A stretch of DNA of 47,759 nucleotides from Plectonema radiosum NIES-515 (GTDB lineage: Bacteria; Cyanobacteriota; Cyanobacteriia; Cyanobacteriales; Nostocaceae). This document shows positions 1 through 6,810 of this stretch, in pieces. Within the stretch, counting starts at the first letter, position 1; the number at the start of each line of letters is the position of its first letter. Made by a program: the position numbers and the translations under genes. A model generated the notes under the pieces. That model did no database searches. It worked only from the letters and a program-made list of their open reading frames with translations, and was not told the origin of the DNA. The stretch lies in the NCBI RefSeq assembly GCF_025753815.1, contig NZ_JAOWRF010000334.1, positions 1 through 47,759 of the forward strand. The letters run 5' to 3'.

Positions 1-3000
1 ATAGCGCTTGACGAAAGTCTGGCATTTTTTTTCCTGGTTGTTTTACAGGGATGTCGATCAAAAACTCAGCCCCCTCTTCAGGTTGGGACAGACATTGTAA
101 TTTGCCTCGGTGCTTTTCGACAATTTGGTAACTAATTGAGAGTCCTAAACCTGTGCCCTTACCCACCTCTTTTGTTGTGAAAAAGGGGTCAAATAGCTTC
201 GCGTTTACTTCTTGGTTCATGCCAATTCCATTATCTTTGATGGAAATTTGTAGCCAATCATTTTCTAAAAGCTGGGTTTTGATTGTAATGATCGGATGAT
301 GTTTTTCCTTAGCAGATTTAGCAGATTGACGGCACGACTCTTCTACTGCGTCAATTGCATTGGAGAGTAGATTCATAAAGACTTGATTGAGTTGTCCGGC
401 AAAACACTCTACCACCGGTAACTCACCATAATCCTTGATCAAATCAATGCCTGAATGTAATGAATTAGGCTTAAGACGATGCTGCAATATTAACACAGTG
501 CTATCGATTCCCTCATGGATATTAACGGCTTTTACCTCGGCTTGATCCAAACGAGAGAAGTTTCTTAACGAAAGAACAATCTCCCGAATGCGTTCAGCAC
601 CTAATTTCAGCGAAGAAAATAGTTTAGGCAAATCTTCCGCGATGAACTCTAAATCTGCCACTATTGCTTGTCGTTTAATTTCTGGTTCTGGTTCAGGATA
701 GTAATGTTGATATAGATTGAGCATCTTAATCAAGTTTTGCGTGTACTCATGAATATGGGCGATATTGCCGTAGATAAAGTTGACAGGATTATTAATTTCA
801 TGTGCTACCCCAGCGACTAATTGTCCTAAACTCGACATTTTTTCACTTTGAATTAAATGAGTTTGAGTCTGCCTTAAATGGTCGAGTGTTTCGGAAAGTT
901 GTGTGGCTTGCTGCTGTGTGTGTTTGAGCAGTACCGCATGTTCTAGGGCAACTCCTAACTGAGAGGCAATTTGGCTGAGAAATTCAATTTCAAATTCTTG
1001 CCACTCACGGGATTTTTCACATTGATGAATACACAATAAGCCCCATAGCTGATCTTGCTTAATCATGGGAACTACCAAGTTTGCCCTGATTCCGAAGCGA
1101 GACAGCATTGATATATAACACTCGTCTAGCTCGGAGTTATAAATATCACTAACAGCATGAATATGACCTTGGCAAAATTTCTCAGTATACTTCTCACCGA
1201 CACAGCGATCGTAGACTTTTGCGGTTAAGGTTGATGGCAAACCAGAGACAACATCTTCGGCAATAACTTCCCCACCCTCATATTCAGAGTCGGAGTAGAA
1301 ACGAAAAACAACAACACGGTCGGCATTGAGTACTCTGCGGAGTTCTTGCGTGGTGGTTTCAAAAATCTCGTTCAACTCAAGGGATTCCCGAACTTTGGTA
1401 ATGACACTCGCTAGGGTTTGCTGCTGTTCTGCGACACGAGCCAATTGTATGGATTGCGATCGCACTTGTTCTAAATACTCAGCTTGCTGCACCGCTACTC
1501 CCAGTTGAGTTGCGATTTGCGTCAAAAACTCTACTTCCATTGCTTCCCAATGCCGACTGTCTGAGTGTTGATAAGCACTCAATAAGCCCCATAAATCTTG
1601 CCCGACAAAAATCGGCGCAATCATAAACGCTTTAACATGAAATTGTTCGAGTAAATCAATGTGACATTGGCTAAATTCCATGCTATGCACATCATCAACC
1701 ACAAAGGGTTCATTATGGCGATAGCGTCCACCTTGGGTTTGTTGTAAGTAGGTGTCGTCCCATACTATGCCGACTTCAAGTTCGGTGCTTCTCTGCCATA
1801 GGGGATTTACAGATTCATAATCGCTGACAAATTCACCTCCCCAATCGGCATTAAAGCGATAAACTGCGACGCGATCGCTTTTGAGTAATTGACAAACTTC
1901 CTCTGTTGTGGTTTTGAAAATATTTTCCACATCCAGCGATTGGCGCATGTTGGCTATGATCCCAGCCAAAGCTTGTTGCCGTTCAACCGATCGCTGTAAC
2001 TCAATAGTTGAGCGTTGCAAGTCGATGTTAGTTTGTTGCAGTTGGGCAGTGCGATCGCGTACTTGTTGCTCTAAATTTGTATTGAGAGTTTGTACCTGTT
2101 GGTAAAGTCGGTATTGCCTCACAGCAGTGGAAAAGCGCTCACCTAATGCTTGCGCTAGCTTGACATCTGATTCTCCCCACTGTTGTGCCTGCCCAGTTTT
2201 CAATTCGCGCCACGCTTCAAACGACTGACGCGCCATCATTTGGCGAGAATCAGTAGAAAAACAGCCAGCCCAAATCGTTTCAATATCTACCTCATCTCGG
2301 AAAATACTTAAGCAGCCAACGACAGTGGAACCATGCTGAAGCGGTACAATTAACAAGCCGCGAATTTGGGTTGCTTGGAAACAAGGAGTGAGCGAGCGAA
2401 ATAAAGGTTCTTTATAAAGGTCGGCGATCGCCCACAAATTTGAGTCTGAAGTTAGTTCGTTGGGTGGAGCACTCAAAGCATAAACGGCTCTCATCCAGTT
2501 TACCGACCATGATTTAACACTGGGCTGTTCTGGATTGCCGACGGGCAACATAGAGGCAGAATAAAGATATTTCTGCCACAAGCGATGCTCCTCAATATAT
2601 CTACCTTGTCCGCCATCGAGTTGGGTAGGCTGCACCCCGCAGGTGTAGATTTCTGCGCTTTGCTCGCCGTCTCTTAGCAAGTAGAGCCGTCCTCCAGAGC
2701 CAGCAAAGGCAGCCACCGTTTCTTCTAGGGCAGTTTCAAGCTGAACCATCGGGGTGGTATACAATTGCTCGGTAACTTGGTTAATAATGGCTTCTAGGCG
2801 GGCTTGCTGTCGCACTTGGTTGAGCAATATCGACTGAGAAATAGCGATCGCCACTTGATCGACTACAGACTGAATAAATAATAATTCCTGCTCTGTTACT
2901 ATCCGTGGTTCTGAGTGGTGAGACACCAACAGCCCCCATAATTGAGATGATTGCTGTAAAGAAGGTAAAGAATCTTGACCGGTTTCCTTGCTTTCTAAAA

Positions 3001-3466
3001 CAATCGGCACCACAACCGAAGATTTTACACCCATTGCCGTTAAATATTCTACATGGCAAGGATCGACCGGGCGATAGCGAATATCTTGCTGGTCTAAAAA
3101 TTCGCCTGTTTCTGGGCAATTTAGAGGACTGATACCGATTTCGTGTGTTGTCAAATCGACTACTGTGCGCTGGCGTGCCCGAACATACAATTCACGCGCG
3201 TAGGGGGGAATGTCATCTGCGGGAAAATTCAGCCCTAGCAAAGGAGGTAAACGTCCTTCCTCAATTGATTCGGCAATTACTAATCCATGACTGTCAGGTT
3301 GAAACTGGTAAATTTTTACGCGATCGGTGCCGAGAAACGAACGTACTTCCGCAACCGTCGCCGATAAAATTTCTTGAAGTTCTAAAGATTGCCGAATGCG
3401 ATTTGCAATGCGGTGTAAAAAAATCTCTTGAGTATGACCTACATGCTTAGTAAGCGGATCTCCCAT
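1..3466 (-). CDS. Multi-GAF phytochrome/cyanobacteriochrome-type sensor histidine kinase (3' end outside window)
   Basis: The frame is open from an ATG at 3466 to the left edge (1155 codons visible, no stop), so the C-terminus lies outside. The first GAF has the phytochrome-like motif FPADDIPP and a Cys-His pair in VDPCHVEYL (Cys about 137). A degenerate GAF follows. Next is a cyanobacteriochrome GAF with GGRYRHNE and SQCHIDLLEQF (Cys about 601). A further GAF has ECYISMLSRF (Cys about 783, Tyr in place of His). Coiled-coil linkers rich in Gln separate them. The kinase module has the H-box VAHEINNP (His about 889), an N-box, DNGIGM and the G-box GKGTGLGLS. Family knowledge: Cys-His marks covalent bilin attachment, so this is probably a photosensory kinase. 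A broken paralog lies at 30058-32947. Which GAFs bind bilin is inference. Confidence 0.9.
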   Translation of the reverse strand, partial: MGDPLTKHVGHTQEIFLHRIANRIRQSLELQEILSATVAEVRSFLGTDRVKIYQFQPDSHGLVIAESIEEGRLPPLLGLNFPADDIPPYARELYVRARQRTVVDLTTHEIGISPLNCPETGEFLDQQDIRYRPVDPCHVEYLTAMGVKSSVVVPIVLESKETGQDSLPSLQQSSQLWGLLVSHHSEPRIVTEQELLFIQSVVDQVAIAISQSILLNQVRQQARLEAIINQVTEQLYTTPMVQLETALEETVAAFAGSGGRLYLLRDGEQSAEIYTCGVQPTQLDGGQGRYIEEHRLWQKYLYSASMLPVGNPEQPSVKSWSVNWMRAVYALSAPPNELTSDSNLWAIADLYKEPLFRSLTPCFQATQIRGLLIVPLQHGSTVVGCLSIFRDEVDIETIWAGCFSTDSRQMMARQSFEAWRELKTGQAQQWGESDVKLAQALGERFSTAVRQYRLYQQVQTLNTNLEQQVRDRTAQLQQTNIDLQRSTIELQRSVERQQALAGIIANMRQSLDVENIFKTTTEEVCQLLKSDRVAVYRFNADWGGEFVSDYESVNPLWQRSTELEVGIVWDDTYLQQTQGGRYRHNEPFVVDDVHSMEFSQCHIDLLEQFHVKAFMIAPIFVGQDLWGLLSAYQHSDSRHWEAMEVEFLTQIATQLGVAVQQAEYLEQVRSQSIQLARVAEQQQTLASVITKVRESLELNEIFETTTQELRRVLNADRVVVFRFYSDSEYEGGEVIAEDVVSGLPSTLTAKVYDRCVGEKYTEKFCQGHIHAVSDIYNSELDECYISMLSRFGIRANLVVPMIKQDQLWGLLCIHQCEKSREWQEFEIEFLSQIASQLGVALEHAVLLKHTQQQATQLSETLDHLRQTQTHLIQSEKMSSLGQLVAGVAHEINNPVNFIYGNIAHIHEYTQNLIKMLNLYQHYYPEPEPEIKRQAIVADLEFIAEDLPKLFSSLKLGAERIREIVLSLRNFSRLDQAEVKAVNIHEGIDSTVLILQHRLKPNSLHSGIDLIKDYGELPVVECFAGQLNQVFMNLLSNAIDAVEESCRQSAKSAKEKHHPIITIKTQLLENDWLQISIKDNGIGMNQEVNAKLFDPFFTTKEVGKGTGLGLSISYQIVEKHRGKLQCLSQPEEGAEFLIDIPVKQPGKKMPDFRQAL

Positions 3467-4135
3467 ACGTTTTAGTCTTATTGAATATCTAAAAATTTTG
3501 GGTTTGGATATATTACTATTTTCGTTATAAGTATTAATCTGAAACACTCGTAAAAATACGTATAATAAATTTGGAAATGAAACTACGGCTAATTTAAATT
3601 GCGTAGCTTTGGCATCAAATCGCGATCGCTGTAGAATTTACTTAGAACAGTGAAAGCCTTTGTCCTATATAGGTTTGATGATTTACTACGTGCCCATTGC
3701 CAAAAATCCCACTTACCACTATGACCGGAAGCCAGAAAAAAAAATTTTGAATTTGGTTGGACAAAAGACGCAATTGATGGTGGAATAGATAAGGAGCTTT
3801 CCTAAGTTGACAATAAAATAGACAAAAATCGACATATATCGAAAAATATTGACTATCTTTTGTTGCTAAAAACCAGGAATTAATGTATAATCATTAATTA
3901 TCTCAAGTATTTAACAAAACTATTGCTGACGCGAAAACAAAGCTTGGATAGTGATAGTTTTTTGGGATTTAAACAACAAAGTTAAAATCGCGTTTGGCTA
4001 AAGCGTGAAAGCTTACTGAGGGATAACCGCTCCCATGCTCCCATTGAAGTAAGAAGTAAGTGTCTAGACTTGTCTAGTATTTATATAGCAGGCATTTGCT
4101 GCCTCAATAAAATAAGCAAATCCCAAATAGCTGAT
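3467..4135. other. Intergenic region between the kinase and trnL
   Basis: This AT-rich stretch of about 670 bp has no convincing ORF. It holds one HIP1 site near 3620, the presumed upstream region of the leftward kinase gene, and a good sigma-70-type promoter reading towards trnL (listed separately). I see no other structured element. Confidence 0.6.
3863..3891 (+). promoter_or_regulatory. Candidate sigma-70 promoter upstream of trnL-UAA
   Basis: TTGCTA (3863-3868) and a perfect TATAAT (3886-3891) are separated by 17 bp. Transcription would start near 3898, about 240 bp before the tRNA, so a processed leader is implied. No better promoter is obvious closer to the tRNA. This is sequence-pattern evidence only. 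Confidence 0.4.
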
Positions 4136-4169
4136 GGGGGTGTGGCGGAATGGTAGACGCTACGGACTT

Positions 4170-4458
4170 AGCTAACTGAGCCTTGAAGGAGAAATCCCTC
4201 AAGTGAACGCTCTCAAACTCAGGGAAACCTAAATCTGGCAACAGACATGGCAATCCTGAGCCAAGCCGATAAGAGTGCTGAGTGCTGAGTCATGAGTTAA
4301 CTTTTAACTCTTAACTCATAACTCCTAACTCTAAAGGAAGGTGCAGAGACCCGACGGGAGCTACCCTAACGTCAAGTCGAGGGTAAAGGGAGAGTCCAAT
4401 TCTCAAAGCCAAAAGGTAAAACAACCGATTAGGCAGTAGCGAAAGCTGCGGGAGAATG
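4170..4458 (+). ncRNA. Group I intron of trnL-UAA (289 nt)
   Basis: The intron begins directly after the exon-1 T at 4169 and ends with the terminal G at 4458. It has the usual group IC3 trnL intron layout, including the conserved core stretch GACGGGAGCTACCC and a P9-side segment before the 3' splice site. No ORF is present. A heptad-repeat stem-loop fills the P6b position (4273-4332). It should self-splice and is needed for a functional tRNA. Confidence 0.9.
4273..4332 (+). repeat. Degenerate heptanucleotide repeats forming the P6b hairpin of the trnL intron
   Basis: The left arm repeats variants of GAGTGCT/GAGTTAA and the right arm repeats TAACTC variants, giving a long imperfect hairpin. 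Length variation of P6b by heptad slippage is well known in Nostoc trnL introns. The right arm contains AACTCCTAACTC, the same unit that flanks palindromes in mutL and follows petJ. Confidence 0.8.
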
Positions 4459-4552
4459 AAAATCCGTTGACCGTAAAAGGTCGTGTGGGTTCAAGTCCCT
4501 CCACCCCCACTAAAAAAACTCACTGTAGGATAGCCTTGTTCTGCAAGTCTAT

Positions 4553-4788
4553 TCTACAGTGACCGTGGACATACATACTAATGTCCTTGTGAGTGTTTAG
4601 TTATGGTCGTGACAAATTAAGTCTCGCTTGGTTACTATACATAGAAAGTCAAAAACTCCTAGAGACGTAGCATTGCTGCGTCTCTAGGAGTTTTGAGTAA
4701 TGCATAATTAATTTCCACATCGGCTGTCTACTGATGACAAATTAATATCATCAAGCTCATACACTCTGTAATTATCATACATTGTCGA
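4553..4788. mobile_element. Remnant of a type V-K CAST (Tn7-like) left end beside trnL
   Basis: The region starts TCTACAGTGAC and continues with spaced degenerate repeats (CTAATGTCCTTGTGA, GGTCGTGACAAATTAA). It ends in a block starting TGATGACAAATTAA (4731-4744) and running through ACTCTGTAATTATCATACA. From memory, the Scytonema hofmannii CAST left end has the same order: ACAGTGAC, ATTAATGTCATTGTGAC, GTCGTCGTGAC, then TGATGACAAATTAAATGTC and CTCTGCAATTATTATACA. The start lies 44 bp after the tRNA and 61 bp after GGTT (4488-4491) in the T-arm; published V-K elements insert 60-66 bp past an NGTN PAM. The terminal TGTACA is changed to TCTACA, and a palindrome (4652-4694) sits between TnsB-like sites. 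I see no tnsB, tnsC, tniQ, cas12k, CRISPR or right end in the window, so it is a scar. The comparison rests on recalled sequence. Confidence 0.72.
4652..4694. repeat. Palindromic repeat inside the CAST-like end
   Basis: Perfect 16-bp arms AAAACTCCTAGAGACG / CGTCTCTAGGAGTTTT surround an 11-nt centre. The arm core TAGAGACG marks it as a member of the palindrome family found throughout this window. It separates two putative TnsB-site blocks that lie about 22 bp apart in the recalled reference end but about 117 bp apart here, so it probably entered after the transposon. Confidence 0.8.
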
Positions 4789-5154
4789 TGTGGCTCCTGT
4801 GTGCGAGTCAGAGTTAGTTGAACGCATCTCAAGCAGAAGTGGAAAGCTGAAGAAGACTTTGAAAACCTCCGATCGCAAGATGGGGATGCTTTAGAAATTC
4901 AATATCACCACATCTGAGAAAACCTGGGGAAAGAAAAAGGACTGCTGGGGGTTATCTTCCGTAAAATCCACTTATTTAGTATAAATACGTACTCATTTGT
5001 ATAAATACAGAAGAAATCAAATAATTTAATATCCTGTTTATCAAATTTATGTAAAAAAATTACTTAATTTTTGAATAATAGATTGATCCTCTTGTTCACC
5101 AAGGTTAAGCTGATAAGAATATAGTCGGCAAACTTTTTGGTCTTGAGAACTGCA
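4789..5154. other. Decayed intergenic stretch with a broken reading frame
   Basis: One forward frame from 4822 reads about 31 codons to a TGA at 4915, then continues for about 24 more in the same frame (GKEKGLLGVIFRKI). This looks like a coding relic, but I do not recognise it. Beyond about 5000 the DNA is very AT-rich and probably holds the promoter of the next gene. No CAST protein is recognisable. Confidence 0.4.
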
Positions 5155-6516
5155 ATGACCGCAAATATGTTACAGAAAAATCAGGTAAATAAGGATTTTA
5201 TTAAGTCTAACTCTAAACAGATAAGTCTGCAAACTGCACAAGAGAAAACTTATAAGTTTTTAGTAGAAATTGTGCAAAAATGGTCACCAGAAGACGTGAT
5301 CAAAGAATTTAAGCTTTTATTTATAGACTGTCTTGATTCAGTTGATTTAAATTCTGCACCAAGTATATATGCAATGTTTTCTGAGAATAACGAACAAGAG
5401 TTTCGCCATACACTTAAGCGATGTTGCTACATTATAGTTAATAACTGGGATTCTCAGAGAAAATATAAATATATCAAAGAATTAGTGGAATTATTTGTTA
5501 ATTACCAAATCAAGATATGGGCTGCTAAATCTTGTTCAACTAAGATAAATATTTTCCAAAGATGGTTAATAAATTTTGTTAATAGTAACGATTATGAAGA
5601 ATTAAAGTTGTTCGCTCTTAAACACAAAGAAGAAAACAAAACTCATTGGACTAATCGCTATACAACATATTTATTAGTTGCTCAATCTTTTGATAAAAAT
5701 AATCCAAAAGAGCAACAAGAAGCGGCTTTAAAGCTCTCCAAGCAGATGAAAGACAAATTTAAGTTTGAACTAGCAATGTATCTTGCTCGTTCTCAGTGTG
5801 CTAACTCAAGCGAAACACGTTACAGAAATCCCACTATTTTGGAAAATAATGTTTTGCATTTAATCAAGACAATTGTTTTAAAAAAAGGTGCATTCAGTCA
5901 TGAAAATATTGCAAATATATTTCTCAAACAGACTCAAAATCAAACTTTAAAAGAGTTTAAAGATAGCTTACAAAAATATCTGATTTTTTCTGTAGAACGT
6001 CAAGATTTTGTAGAAACGTTGAAACAGCAGTTGTCAGATAAACTATCGCTTTGGAAAAAAGAATATGATGAAGAAACTATCAGCAAAGAATTGTTATTGA
6101 GAACCTGTAATCGAGTGATTGATTGTTTAACAACAGAAAAGGGACGAGAACCTTCACAATTATTCGTTTTATTACTTTCTCAGGGTCATACATTCACATT
6201 GGTGATTGTACTGCTAAAAGTAATTTTGATTTGCAAAAATGCCCGCAGTCATTTAGAAATTAGGATGGCTGATTTGATTGGTTATTACGACAAATATCCA
6301 GAAGAAGAATGCCAATGGGTTATTAATTTTATAGAAATTTTTAATATCACTTTTGCAATTTATGCAGAAAACGTTGAGTATAACTTGATTAATATGAAAC
6401 AAGATGAGCAAACATCTCAGCCAATGGTAAACTTAGATGCTTATCGTGTGTTTTCTCAGTTAAAAGTAGATGCACAATCAGGGGACAAGGGGACTACGCG
6501 ATCGCATTCTCCATAA
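5155..6516 (+). CDS. Hypothetical protein, AT-rich orphan gene (453 aa)
   Basis: I do not recognise this protein. ATG at 5155 is preferred over a TTG six codons upstream; another ATG follows at 5167. The protein looks almost wholly alpha-helical, rich in Lys, Glu, Asn, Ile and Leu, with no signal peptide and no clear transmembrane segment. Around residues 335-355 a hydrophobic stretch (LFVLLLSQGHTFTLVIVLL) could be a buried helix. The composition is much more AT-rich than its neighbours. The last dozen codons run through a HIP1-containing repeat (SGDKGTTRSHSP), suggesting that the stop was captured from repeat DNA. It is the first complete gene after the CAST-like end, so it could be former transposon cargo. 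That is inference. Confidence 0.6.
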   Translation: MTANMLQKNQVNKDFIKSNSKQISLQTAQEKTYKFLVEIVQKWSPEDVIKEFKLLFIDCLDSVDLNSAPSIYAMFSENNEQEFRHTLKRCCYIIVNNWDSQRKYKYIKELVELFVNYQIKIWAAKSCSTKINIFQRWLINFVNSNDYEELKLFALKHKEENKTHWTNRYTTYLLVAQSFDKNNPKEQQEAALKLSKQMKDKFKFELAMYLARSQCANSSETRYRNPTILENNVLHLIKTIVLKKGAFSHENIANIFLKQTQNQTLKEFKDSLQKYLIFSVERQDFVETLKQQLSDKLSLWKKEYDEETISKELLLRTCNRVIDCLTTEKGREPSQLFVLLLSQGHTFTLVIVLLKVILICKNARSHLEIRMADLIGYYDKYPEEECQWVINFIEIFNITFAIYAENVEYNLINMKQDEQTSQPMVNLDAYRVFSQLKVDAQSGDKGTTRSHSP

Positions 6517-6782
6517 CCCGATGATTTAATGCGATCGCTTATTTATAAGCTGTGAGACTTTTTATTTTATCGTTGAGGCACTAGAGGGAGAAGGGGAGAT
6601 AGTTTTAAGCTGACTCTCCTTTGGTTGCTTTTAAGAAGCTGCTCTTGTTAGGTCTGTATTTCATGCAATTGAGAACCGCTACAAGTGGTCATATTCAATA
6701 TTATTTGAAAATTTTTCTCTTGTACACAAATGTTCTGCATGGGTACGAGAATATAAGCTTACTTTCCTAGGCTTCGCTTGTA

Positions 6783-6806
6783 TAGCCCTATCCTTCTAGA
6801 ATAGGC
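6783..6806 (-). terminator. Weak hairpin downstream of mutL
   Basis: An imperfect inverted repeat (CCTATTCTAGAAGGATAGG on the minus strand) lies just past the mutL stop without a clear T-run. The rest of 6517-6810 shows nothing else convincing. Confidence 0.25.
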
Positions 6807-6810
6807 AAAA

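Larger units (their letters stand above)
4136..4509 (+). tRNA. trnL-UAA: tRNA-Leu(UAA), interrupted by a group I intron
   Basis: Exon 1 (4136-4169) starts GGGGGTG and ends in the anticodon loop after U34. Exon 2 (4459-4509) starts AAAATCCGT and ends CACCCCC plus discriminator A. The acceptor stem GGGGGTG/CACCCCC pairs perfectly, the anticodon stem is ACGGA/TCCGT around the loop CTTAAAA (anticodon TAA), and the T-arm has GGTTCAAGTCC. The spliced length is 85 nt with the long variable arm of class II tRNAs. CCA is not encoded. The intron after U34 is the classical cyanobacterial/plastid position. The T-arm is also a plausible target site for the CAST-like end downstream. Confidence 0.95.

Noticed and set aside
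6517-6810. Right end of the CAST-like element after the orphan gene
   Set aside because: No TGACAAATTA-type repeats or CACTGTACA terminus found; TTGTACACAAATG is too weak.
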